DNA from: Saprospiraceae bacterium
GTDB lineage: Bacteria; Bacteroidota; Bacteroidia; Bacteroidales; JAIPBB01
Assembly: GCA_021739805.1 (NCBI GenBank)
Contig: JAIPBB010000103.1
Span: 1-15,502, forward strand
Direction: 5' to 3'
Length of the DNA: 15,502 nt
Both the position numbers and the translations under genes were made by a program. Shown piece after piece: positions 1 to 8,345 of this stretch. Every line of letters starts with the position of its first letter. Position 1 is the first letter of the stretch. The notes below the pieces were generated by a model. The model saw nothing but the letters and a program-made list of their open reading frames with translations, was not told the origin of the DNA and made no database searches.

Positions 1-188
1 ATGAACTTCAGCATCAGGATTGTGTAATTGAGATTTATGATAATTTGGGAAGAAAATTGATGGAAAGGGTTTTGAAACAAGGAAAAAACCAATATCAAAT
101 TCAAACCGGAAAACTTGAATCGGGTGTGTATTTTTATAAGCTGGAAGCAGGGGAGATTTATAATGGGAAAATAATAATATCAAAATAG
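1..188 (+). CDS. C-terminal fragment of a T9SS-exported protein (type A sorting domain)
   Basis: This is an open frame entering from the left edge (first full codon at 3), giving 61 residues and a TAG stop at 186-188. The fragment has the pattern of the type IX secretion C-terminal sorting domain (type A, Por secretion family). An early strand reads IYDNLGRKLM, matching the family's 'vyd..Gr.v' motif. A later strand reads SGVYFYKLEAG, matching 'sGvYfv.l..g', and the chain ends in the lysine-rich strand KIIISK. In this family the domain guides passage across the outer membrane and is normally cleaved, with the cargo released or anchored on the surface. The cargo domain lies outside the window, so the protein's job cannot be told. 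The domain places the organism in the Bacteroidota and implies it has a T9SS. Confidence 0.85.
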   Translation, partial: ELQHQDCVIEIYDNLGRKLMERVLKQGKNQYQIQTGKLESGVYFYKLEAGEIYNGKIIISK

Positions 189-280
189 TTGCAAAAGTCA
201 CGGGGTGAAAAAAAACCAAAATCACACACTTATCAAATTTGACTTTAAAAACCAGAAATCATTCAGCCCGTGACTTGCAA
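189..280. repeat. imperfect inverted repeat after the T9SS gene, possible terminator or mRNA 3' hairpin
   Basis: The left arm (189-208) starts directly after the stop codon and the right arm ends at 280. TTGCAA (189-194) pairs with TTGCAA (275-280), GTCACGGG (197-204) with CCCGTGAC (267-274), and TGA (206-208) with TCA (263-265). There is a two-base bulge and one mismatch, around a loop of about 54 bases. The G+C-rich core stands out in AT-rich surroundings. The right arm is followed by AAAAAGATTT rather than a T-run, so it is not a classic intrinsic terminator on the plus strand. It may stabilise the 3' end of the mRNA. Confidence 0.45.
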
Positions 281-381
281 AAAGATTTAAACACTGGATG
301 GATTTCCCTTTGAAATTTAATTTCTGTTTTTAATTTCAAATAAAATATCAAATACTTAACTTCCACTTCGAGATATTTTTG

Positions 382-388
382 TACTTTG
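382..388 (+). promoter_or_regulatory. putative pyrG promoter, -7 box
   Basis: TACTTTG followed by CA resembles the Bacteroidota -7 element (consensus TAnnTTTG), one base shorter between TA and TTTG. The same nine bases, TACTTTGCA, occur 74 bases before the glycosyltransferase start at 14132. The box is 34 bases ahead of the pyrG ATG, giving a leader of roughly 25-30 bases. No clear -33 TTTG is seen at the expected distance. Assigned by motif and position only. Confidence 0.45.
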
Positions 389-421
389 CAAGATTATTTT
401 AGAAATTAAAGCAAGTTTTAA

Positions 422-2120
<1,699 letters not shown>

Positions 2121-2136
2121 ATAAGCACATGATTTT

Positions 2137-2163
2137 TTTGAATAGAATCATTTGTTATCTTTG
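2137..2163 (+). promoter_or_regulatory. putative yidC promoter (-33 TTTG and -7 TATCTTTG)
   Basis: TATCTTTG (2156-2163) is an exact match to the Bacteroidota -7 consensus TAnnTTTG. A TTTG at 2137-2140 could serve as the -33 element, but the 15-base spacer is shorter than usual. The predicted transcript would start near 2168-2172 and carry about 100 bases of leader, including the heptamer array at 2203-2233. Confidence 0.6.
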
Positions 2164-2202
2164 CCGCTATTATAATTTTAATGAAGTTTGAAGACGGTAA
2201 GC

Positions 2203-2233
2203 AATTGACAATTGTCAATTGTCAATTGTCAAT
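2203..2233. repeat. heptamer tandem repeat AATTGTC in the yidC leader
   Basis: AATTGAC (2203-2209) is followed by three exact AATTGTC units (2210-2230) and a partial AAT, all in a strict 7-base period. The unit is partly self-complementary (CAATTG core), so the array can fold on itself in several registers. It lies between the yidC -7 box and the yidC start codon and would be part of the 5' leader. Confidence 0.85.
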
Positions 2234-2268
2234 AGGAAAACGAGTAACAATAAAACAAACATAGAACA

Positions 2269-4248
2269 ATGAATAAAAATTCGATAATCGGCATGTTGTT
2301 AATTGCGGCAATAATGTTTGGAATGTTTTATCTAAACAAACCAAGTGAAGAAGAAATTGCCAGGAATAAACACATACAGGATTCTACTATTAATGCGCTT
2401 AGAATTCAAGATTCAATTGCTAAATTGGCTGATGCTCAGGTTGAAGAAGAAAGTCAGATAGCTGATACTGAAAACACAGATGTTATTTCTTCTGATGTTG
2501 ATTCTATTGAGCAACTAATTAGTGCATTGCAAGATTCGTTAAATACAAAAAAGAAACTCGAAGATTACGGTGTTTTTTCAAAAGCAGCAAAAGGTGAAAG
2601 CAAAGATTATGTGCTCGAAAACGACTTAATGAAAGTGAAAATTAATTCAAAAGGTGGAATAGTAAGCTTTGTTCAGTTAAAAAAATACCAAACTTTTGAT
2701 ACTTTGCCTCTGATTCTTGTTAATAAAAAAACTTCAACATTTGGATTTACTTTCAATACTTATAATCGAAGGACAATAACTACTGATAGCATGTTTTTTG
2801 TTCCGATTTCTTTAAATTCCGCTTATGCCGATAAAGATTCTTTTGTTGTTAGTGGAAAAGATTCGCTAAGTTTTGCAATGCGTCTATATCCAAACTCTTC
2901 CGATGGGAATTTTGAATCCAATAGCTATATTGAGTATGTCTATACTTTGAAAGGCGATGATTATATGATAGGTTTTGATATTAATTTCGTTGGTTTAAAC
3001 GATATAATAGCATCAAACACAACTTACCTATCGCTTAATTGGAAAGCAGAACTTATAAAACAGGAAAAAGCGAAATCCAAATATAATGGTCCAACAGTTT
3101 ATTATAAATATTATGAGGATGATGTTGATTATCTGTCAGAAACCAAGGATGATGAAGAAAAATTAGTTTCAAAAATTAAATGGGTGTCTTTTAAACAACA
3201 ATTTTTTAGTTCCACGCTTATTGCTGATAACAGTTTTAATGCTGCAGATGTTAAAGTTACTACAAATGAAGAAAGAAAAGATGAGCATTATTTAAGAGAT
3301 ATGAGTGCTCAATTTGAAATTCCCTTTAATCCAAACGTTGACCAATCATTTCCTATGACCTATTATTTTGGACCTAACAAATATAAACGTTTGCGTAGCT
3401 ATGATTTGGATTTAGAACAGCAAATTCCCTTGGGCTGGAGTTTCTTTTTAATGCACTGGATAAACAGGTTCATTGTTATTCCTGTATTTAATTTCCTTGA
3501 AGGACATATTGCCAGTTATGGTCTTATTATCCTGATATTAACACTTATGCTTAAGTTAGTTCTTTTCCCGATTGCATATAAAACTTATGTTTCATCTGCG
3601 AAAATGAGAGTTCTCAAACCTGAAATTGATGAAATTGCAGCCAAATTTCCTAAAAAGGAAGATTCAGTTAAAAAGCAACAGGCTACTATGGCATTTTATA
3701 AAAAGGCAGGAGTCAACCCCATGGCTGGTTGTGTGCCAATGCTATTGCAGTTCCCCTTTCTTATTGCGATGTTTAGGTTTTTCCCTGCTGCATTTGAATT
3801 AAGACAACAAAGCTTTCTTTGGGCTACAGATTTATCATCTTATGATTCAATCTGGACATTTCCAAATGGTTTCAGTATTCCTTTTTATGGCGACCATATT
3901 AGTTTATTCACGCTTTTGATGACTGTATCTACAATTTTCTATACCCGTATCAACAATCAAATGATGGCTTCAAGTCAGCAAATGCCGGGTATGAAAGTGA
4001 TGATGTATATGATGCCAATTATGTTCCTCGGAATTTTTAATAATTATGCTGCAGGATTAAGCTATTATTATTTCCTTGCAAACATTATCACATTTGGTCA
4101 AATGTTCCTTATAAAAAGGTTTATCGATGAAGATGCTCTTCGTTTAAAACTTCAGGCTAATAAAGCAAAACCTAAAAAGAAATCAAACTTTTCGAAAAGA
4201 CTTGAAGAAATGCAGAAAAAAGCTAGTGCTGCCCAAAAGAAAAGATAG
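2269..4248 (+). CDS. yidC: membrane protein insertase YidC (Oxa1/Alb3 family)
   Basis: The product inserts proteins into the inner membrane, alone or with the Sec translocon. The 659-residue length is usual for Bacteroidota YidC, which like other Gram-negative YidC proteins has a large periplasmic domain. An N-terminal membrane segment (about 5-22, IIGMLLIAAIMFGMF) is followed by a charged linker (25-100) and the periplasmic P1 domain (about 112-385). The conserved insertase core (about 388-620) includes the membrane stretch SYGLIILILTLMLKLVLFPI, a cytosolic hairpin with AKMRVLKPEIDEI (444-456) and KAGVNPMAGCVPMLLQFP (479-496), and the MKVMMYMMPIMFLGIFNN segment near the end. The C terminus is rich in Lys and Arg (631-659), as expected for a ribosome- or RNA-facing tail. 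It stands 218 bases after pyrG, with its own probable promoter and a repeat-bearing leader. Confidence 0.97.
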   Translation: MNKNSIIGMLLIAAIMFGMFYLNKPSEEEIARNKHIQDSTINALRIQDSIAKLADAQVEEESQIADTENTDVISSDVDSIEQLISALQDSLNTKKKLEDYGVFSKAAKGESKDYVLENDLMKVKINSKGGIVSFVQLKKYQTFDTLPLILVNKKTSTFGFTFNTYNRRTITTDSMFFVPISLNSAYADKDSFVVSGKDSLSFAMRLYPNSSDGNFESNSYIEYVYTLKGDDYMIGFDINFVGLNDIIASNTTYLSLNWKAELIKQEKAKSKYNGPTVYYKYYEDDVDYLSETKDDEEKLVSKIKWVSFKQQFFSSTLIADNSFNAADVKVTTNEERKDEHYLRDMSAQFEIPFNPNVDQSFPMTYYFGPNKYKRLRSYDLDLEQQIPLGWSFFLMHWINRFIVIPVFNFLEGHIASYGLIILILTLMLKLVLFPIAYKTYVSSAKMRVLKPEIDEIAAKFPKKEDSVKKQQATMAFYKKAGVNPMAGCVPMLLQFPFLIAMFRFFPAAFELRQQSFLWATDLSSYDSIWTFPNGFSIPFYGDHISLFTLLMTVSTIFYTRINNQMMASSQQMPGMKVMMYMMPIMFLGIFNNYAAGLSYYYFLANIITFGQMFLIKRFIDEDALRLKLQANKAKPKKKSNFSKRLEEMQKKASAAQKKR

Positions 4249-4266
4249 ATTTGGTTTCGGGTTTCA

Positions 4267-4313
4267 CACTTCGACTTCGCTCAGTGCAAGGGTTTCAGGT
4301 TACGAACGAAGTG
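4267..4313. repeat. dispersed-repeat-like block with inverted ends CACTTCG / CGAAGTG
   Basis: CACTTCG (4267-4273) and CGAAGTG (4307-4313) form a 7-base inverted pair enclosing about 33 bases. The left side continues as ACTTCGCTCAGTG. Short GC-richer sequences of this look (CTTCGACTxCGCTCAGTG) recur between genes in many Bacteroidota genomes, by general recollection. Copy number in this genome cannot be judged from one window. Confidence 0.4.
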
Positions 4314-4432
4314 ATTAATCTGTTTCTCATAAGCGTAATGCAAAAAAAATAAGAGATTGCAGTGACGGTTTCTATTGCAAAATGACAAATGAATTGGCAT
4401 TTGAGTGTAAGGTTTAAAATATTGATAAAAAC

Positions 4433-4467
4433 ATAAAGCGTTCAAATAATCAGTTTGAACGCTTTAT
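4433..4467. terminator. perfect 14-bp hairpin, probable terminator of yidC
   Basis: The left arm (4433-4446, ATAAAGCGTTCAAA) and right arm (4454-4467) are exact reverse complements around the 7-base loop TAATCAG. A T-rich tail (TGTTTGTTTAG) follows, as expected for an intrinsic terminator on the plus strand. A-rich sequence on the left side would allow it to work on the other strand too. It lies about 185 bases after the yidC stop. Confidence 0.8.
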
Positions 4468-4605
4468 TGTTTGTTTAGAAAAATTTGAATTTATAATAAT
4501 TTATTTGTGCAAAATCAGGACAAATATAACTTATTTAATATTGAATTCCTAACATTGTTAGTAAAAAATTTGTTTTAAATTGCAAATTGGTTCTCTTTGA
4601 TTTAT

Positions 4606-4613
4606 TATCTTCG
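4606..4613 (+). promoter_or_regulatory. weak candidate purB -7 box
   Basis: TATCTTCG differs from the Bacteroidota TAnnTTTG consensus at one base. TTG at 4580-4582 or 4587-4589 could be the upstream element. It stands just before the octamer array and 139 bases ahead of purB, so the whole array would be in the leader. Assigned by position and partial motif only. Confidence 0.3.
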
Positions 4614-4620
4614 GGCTTTT

Positions 4621-4744
4621 AATGTTTTAATGATAATGTGATAATGTGATAATGAGATAATGATGTAATGATAAAATGATGTAATGAAATAGCAATTTAA
4701 CAATCGAACAATATAACAATAAAACAATTTAACAATCGAATAAT
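4621..4744. repeat. octamer-phased array leading into the purB start codon
   Basis: The stretch reads in 8-base steps with one 6-base unit (4629-4634). The first half (4621-4690) has units of form AATGNNNN, for example AATGTGAT twice (4635-4650) and AATGATGT (4659-4666, 4675-4682). The second half (4699-4738) has units of form AACAATNN, with AACAATCG at 4699-4706 and 4731-4738. The phase is kept through the change of unit and up to the purB ATG at 4745. All frames contain frequent stops, so it is noncoding. Confidence 0.85.
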
Positions 4745-6094
4745 ATGGAAATTAACATTTTAAATGCAATTTCGCCAATTGATGGAAGATACAGAAAATT
4801 AACAACTGAGCTTGAGAAATATTTTTCGGAGTCTGCACTTATTAAATACAGAATTATTACCGAAGTTGAATATTTTATTGCACTTTGTGATTTACCTATA
4901 AAGGCTTTGGATAGTTTTAATAAAAGTAATTTCGAAAAGCTTAGAAATCTTTATTTGAAATTTAGTATCAATGATGCTAAAAAAGTAAAAGAAATTGAAG
5001 AAGTTACCAATCATGATGTTAAAGCAATTGAGTATTTAGTAAAGGAAAAATTTGATGCCTGGGAAATTTCTGAATTTAAGGAATTTATTCATTTTGGTCT
5101 GACTTCACAAGATATAAATAACACTGCTTTTCCACTGATGGTAAAAGATTCGGTTGAAGAAGTATTGTTGCCTGCCCTGGATGAAATAATCGATATTCTT
5201 AACCGTAAAGCAAAGGAATGGAAAAATATTTCAATGTTGGCACGTACTCACGGTCAGCCTGCTTCTCCAACTAAACTTGGAAAAGAATTATTTGTATTTG
5301 TTGAAAGGCTCATTAATCAAAGAATACTGTTACAAGAAATTCCATTCTCAGCTAAATTTGGTGGTGCAACCGGAAATTTCAATGCTCATATTGCTGCTTT
5401 CCCTGAAATTGACTGGATTAAATTTGCAAATGATTTTGTTAATAACAATCTTAAACTGGAAAGGTTACAAACCACAACTCAAATTGAGCATTATGATAAT
5501 CTGGCTGCTTTATTTGATGGTTTAAAACGCATAAATAATATTTTGATTGATTTCGACCGTGATATATGGACTTATGTTTCAATGGATTATTTTAAACAAA
5601 AAATCAAAGAAGGAGAAATAGGTTCATCCGCCATGCCTCATAAAGTTAACCCTATAGATTTTGAAAACTCTGAAGGAAATCTGGGATTTGCAAATGCAAT
5701 TTTCGAACATCTCTCATCTAAGCTTCCAATTTCACGACTTCAAAGGGATTTAACGGATTCAACTGTTACACGAAATATAGGAGTACCTTTCGGACATACT
5801 TTAATTGGATATAAATCCATATTAAAGGGCATCAATAAACTTATTGTGAATGAAGCAGCTATTGAAAAAGATTTGGAAAATAACTGGGCTGTAGTTGCAG
5901 AAGCAATTCAAAGCATTCTTCGCCGCGAAGGCTATCCAAAACCTTATGAAGCATTAAAAGAGCTAACAAGAACAAATACAAAAATTGATAAAGAGGCAAT
6001 TCACAACTTCATTGATACGTTAAATATTTCGCATGATATAAAAAATGAATTAAAGCAAATTAGTCCGCATAATTATACGGGGCTTAATTATTAA
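4745..6094 (+). CDS. purB: adenylosuccinate lyase
   Basis: The enzyme releases fumarate at two purine steps: SAICAR to AICAR, and adenylosuccinate to AMP. It is a cytosolic homotetramer of the fumarase/aspartase superfamily. The 449-residue length and the start INILNAISPIDGRY match the E. coli-like PurB group. Visible family motifs are HFGLTSQDINNTA (116-128), RTHGQPASPTKLGK (167-180) with the probable general acid His169, FGGATGNFNAH (205-215), and the superfamily signature GSSAMPHKVNPIDFEN (293-308) with the catalytic serine in its flexible loop. RLQRDLTDSTVTRNIG (331-346) completes the active site from another subunit. All key residues are present. The gene stands alone, flanked on both sides by octamer arrays. 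The start codon lies in the last octamer of the upstream array and has no Shine-Dalgarno sequence. Confidence 0.97.
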   Translation: MEINILNAISPIDGRYRKLTTELEKYFSESALIKYRIITEVEYFIALCDLPIKALDSFNKSNFEKLRNLYLKFSINDAKKVKEIEEVTNHDVKAIEYLVKEKFDAWEISEFKEFIHFGLTSQDINNTAFPLMVKDSVEEVLLPALDEIIDILNRKAKEWKNISMLARTHGQPASPTKLGKELFVFVERLINQRILLQEIPFSAKFGGATGNFNAHIAAFPEIDWIKFANDFVNNNLKLERLQTTTQIEHYDNLAALFDGLKRINNILIDFDRDIWTYVSMDYFKQKIKEGEIGSSAMPHKVNPIDFENSEGNLGFANAIFEHLSSKLPISRLQRDLTDSTVTRNIGVPFGHTLIGYKSILKGINKLIVNEAAIEKDLENNWAVVAEAIQSILRREGYPKPYEALKELTRTNTKIDKEAIHNFIDTLNISHDIKNELKQISPHNYTGLNY

Positions 6095-6096
6095 TG

Positions 6097-6219
6097 ATGT
6101 AATGATGTAATGATGTAATGATGTAATGCGATAATGATGTAATGATATAATGCTGTAATGCGATAATGCGATAATGATGTAATGCTAAAATGATTAATTG
6201 TTATATTGCTAAATTGTTG
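6097..6219. repeat. octamer-phased array downstream of purB
   Basis: From 6097 the sequence runs in uninterrupted 8-base steps for about 15 units. The first four are AATGATGT, followed by variants such as AATGCGAT (6129-6136, 6157-6172), AATGATAT and AATGCTGT. The unit then drifts to ATTGTTAT, ATTGCTAA and ATTGTTGA near 6197-6219. The first four bases (AATG, later ATTG) are constant and the last four vary. It begins three bases after the purB stop and contains many stop codons. Confidence 0.88.
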
Positions 6220-6363
6220 ATTTAAAACTTACGATTGAAGGACGTCCGTATGGATATGTCCTTATAATCCTTTTATGGATAAAAGATAAAATACTAAACT
6301 GAAAGAAGCTAAAAATGCTAATTAATTGCTCAAATTATTTTAGCATTATTGCATTATCGCATT
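6165..6363. repeat. inverted copies of four octamers flanking the purB-exporter gap
   Basis: Plus-strand units at 6165-6196 are mirrored by the reverse complement at 6332-6363. In octamer register 27 of 32 positions agree: units one and three are identical, unit two has three differences and unit four has two. The arms are separated by 135 bases and could pair in RNA. This makes the second part of the gap an inverted counterpart of the array after purB. Confidence 0.75.
6238..6285. terminator. two small hairpins between the inverted octamer arms, weak terminator candidate for purB
   Basis: AAGGAC (6238-6243) pairs with GTCCTT (6258-6263), with an inner TCC/GGA pair. It is followed by CTTTTA (6270-6275) pairing with TAAAAG (6280-6285) around TGGA. 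Neither stem is followed by a clear T-run, so terminator function is uncertain. Confidence 0.3.
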
Positions 6364-6384
6364 CGTTTAATAAAGATTAAAATA

Positions 6385-6400
6385 TTTCCAAATTAGGAAA
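6385..6400. promoter_or_regulatory. near-palindrome TTTCCAAATTAGGAAA upstream of the ABC exporter
   Basis: This 16-base dyad has only one mismatched pair and ends 20 bases before the exporter start codon. Its size and place would suit a dimeric repressor site, but no regulator is known here and short AT-rich palindromes arise easily by chance. No -7 box of the TAnnTTTG type was seen in the last 60 bases before the gene. Confidence 0.25.
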
Positions 6401-6420
6401 CGCTCAAAAAAAGTTAGAAA

Positions 6421-8241
6421 ATGAAAAAACTAGGCAGAATATTCAGATATATAATCCCTTACAAAGCATTCGTAGGTTTACACATTTTATTCACAGCATT
6501 TTCGGTTGCGTTTTCATTGTTTTCGATTGCTATGGCAATTCCATTTTTGAACATTTTATTTGGTTTGGAAGAGATGGTTTACATAGCACCCGAATTTGCT
6601 TTAAACCTTGAGTCAATAAAACTGAACATTTATTATTTCCTGACAAATATTATTGTTGAATACGGAAAAGCTGAAGCTTTGGCAGCAATAGTCGTGATTT
6701 TCACCGTTATGACTTTTTTCAAAACTACTTTCATTTATCTGGCAATGTATTTTCTTGCACCAATTAGAAATGGTGTTGTTAAAGATTTAAGAAATGATTT
6801 GTATGAAAAAATAGTTGCACTTCCTTTAGGCTATTATTCTGAAGAAAGAAAAGGAGATATAATTGCCAGGACTACTAATGATGTTCAGGAAATTGAATGG
6901 TCGATTCTTAGTGCTTTGGAAGCCGTTTTTCGTTCTCCTATTCAAATAATCGCTTATATTATTGCACTCTTGGTTATGAGTGTGGAATTAACATTATTCT
7001 CATTGATTTTATTACCTGTAGCAGGTTACATTATAGGTTTACTTGGAAGAACATTACGAAAAACATCGGCGGAAGCCCAAAGCAGGATGGGTCATATTTT
7101 ATCTATTATTGAAGAAACATTGTCAGGCTTAAGAATTGTTAAGGCATTTAATGCGGAAGAAAAAATACTTAATAATTTCTTATCTAAAAATCAATTCTAC
7201 ACCAATGTAATGAACAAGATTTTAAGAAGAAGGTATCTGGCAACTCCATTAACTGAATTTCTTGCAACTATTGTTGTTGGTGCAACAATGTGGTATGGCG
7301 GTAGTCTTGTTTTAGGTGGAGAAGCTGTTATCCAACCGGCTGTGTTATTGACATATTTGCTTGTGTTTTCACAAATAATTCCACCTGCAAAATCATTTTC
7401 ATCCGCTTCCTATAATATTCAAAAAGGTTTGGCTTCGGTTGATAGAATTGAAGAAGTTTTAAATGCTGACATTAGAATTTCTGAAATTGAAAATCCAAAG
7501 TCAATTAAAGGATTTAATTCAGGAATTGAATATCGAAATGTTACTTTCAGCTACAACACAACTGATGTTTTAAAGAATATCAATCTTAAGATTGAAAAAG
7601 GAAAAACTATTGCTTTAGTCGGACAATCAGGTTCAGGTAAAACGACTATGGTTGACCTTTTGCCGCGTTTTTATGATACTGTTGCGGGCGAAATTTTAAT
7701 TGATGGACTTCCGTTGAAAGAATGCAAAATTAAAGACATAAGAGCTTTGATGGGAAATGTGAACCAAGAGCCGATTTTATTTAACGATACAATTCATAAT
7801 AATATCAGTTTTGGAGTTGACAATGCAAAGGAAGAAGATGTTATTCTTGCTGCAAAAGTTGCCAATGCTCATGAGTTTATTATGGAAACTGATGAAGGCT
7901 ATCAAACAAATATTGGCGACCGTGGAAGTAAGTTGTCTGGTGGACAACGACAAAGACTAAGTATTGCAAGAGCAGTTCTTAAAAATCCCCCAATCCTTAT
8001 TCTCGACGAAGCCACTTCATCTCTCGATTCCGAATCAGAAAGACTTGTTCAGGATGCACTTGAAAAGCTAATGGAAAACAGAACTTCCATAGTAATTGCC
8101 CACAGACTTTCAACAGTACGTAATGCTGATGAAATTTGTGTTTTACACGAAGGCGAAATTGTTGAACGCGGCACTCACGATGAACTGCTGGGACTAAAAG
8201 GGATTTATAAGAAATTGCACGATTTGGATTCGTTTAGTTAG
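6421..8241 (+). CDS. ABC exporter, MsbA-like (fused membrane and ATPase domains)
   Basis: This is a 606-residue half-transporter expected to work as a homodimer in the inner membrane. The transmembrane domain (about 1-330) holds six predicted helices, starting at about 16-48 and 86-113. It has the coupling segment YYSEERKGDIIARTTNDVQEIE (138-159), typical of type IV (MsbA/LmrA) exporters. The ATPase domain (about 368-600) has Walker A GQSGSGKT (401-408), Q-loop Gln449, signature LSGGQ (505-509), Walker B ILILDE (525-530, catalytic Glu530), D-loop SSLD and switch His561. All ATPase residues are present. Lipid A-core flipping is the usual guess for one such gene in Bacteroidota, but drug or other lipid export cannot be excluded from sequence. 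The DNA for the last 20-odd residues is repeated in decayed form at 9053-9113. Confidence 0.93.
   Translation: MKKLGRIFRYIIPYKAFVGLHILFTAFSVAFSLFSIAMAIPFLNILFGLEEMVYIAPEFALNLESIKLNIYYFLTNIIVEYGKAEALAAIVVIFTVMTFFKTTFIYLAMYFLAPIRNGVVKDLRNDLYEKIVALPLGYYSEERKGDIIARTTNDVQEIEWSILSALEAVFRSPIQIIAYIIALLVMSVELTLFSLILLPVAGYIIGLLGRTLRKTSAEAQSRMGHILSIIEETLSGLRIVKAFNAEEKILNNFLSKNQFYTNVMNKILRRRYLATPLTEFLATIVVGATMWYGGSLVLGGEAVIQPAVLLTYLLVFSQIIPPAKSFSSASYNIQKGLASVDRIEEVLNADIRISEIENPKSIKGFNSGIEYRNVTFSYNTTDVLKNINLKIEKGKTIALVGQSGSGKTTMVDLLPRFYDTVAGEILIDGLPLKECKIKDIRALMGNVNQEPILFNDTIHNNISFGVDNAKEEDVILAAKVANAHEFIMETDEGYQTNIGDRGSKLSGGQRQRLSIARAVLKNPPILILDEATSSLDSESERLVQDALEKLMENRTSIVIAHRLSTVRNADEICVLHEGEIVERGTHDELLGLKGIYKKLHDLDSFS
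8152..8213 (+). repeat. direct repeat, copy 1, inside the 3' end of the ABC exporter gene
   Basis: This copy is intact coding DNA for the end of the ATPase domain. Positions 8152-8177 are identical over 26 bases to 9053-9078. Positions 8194-8213 match 9094-9113 in 19 of 20. The segment between is 16 bases here and 15 in copy 2, with weak similarity. Confidence 0.85.
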
Positions 8242-8345
8242 TTGCTGTGGACATTGAGGGAGTCGAAATGTCGTTACTGGTTCTTTTTTAACAATAGTGG
8301 GTGAGTTTAGTAGATTTTATCCATTAATTGAAAAACACATATGAG

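Larger units (their letters stand above)
4249..4744. other. roughly 500-base gap between yidC and purB without a gene
   Basis: No credible coding frame was found. In order it holds a GC-richer dispersed-repeat-like block (4265-4313), a second low-complexity block with direct near-repeats ATTGCAGTGAC (4356-4366) and ATTGCAAAATGAC (4374-4386), a strong hairpin terminator (4433-4467), a plain AT-rich stretch, a weak purB promoter candidate near 4606, and an octamer array (4621-4744) reaching the purB start. Confidence 0.7.

Noticed and set aside
4314..4432. Small RNA gene in the yidC-purB gap
   Set aside because: The 14-bp hairpin with a T-rich tail could end a small RNA, but no convincing -7 box or other structured part was found upstream, so it is more simply the yidC terminator.
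5277..5525. Plus-strand open frame of 82 codons inside purB
   Set aside because: It is out of frame within purB and its hydrophobic translation comes from AT-rich codons of the real gene.
6097..6219. CRISPR array
   Set aside because: The period is 8 bases with no spacer-sized unique segments and no cas genes, so it is a short-period repeat.
8328..8345. TTG start for the LRR gene
   Set aside because: The in-frame ATG at 8346 gives a compact signal peptide. The extra residues MKNTYE add nothing, although the TTG cannot be excluded.
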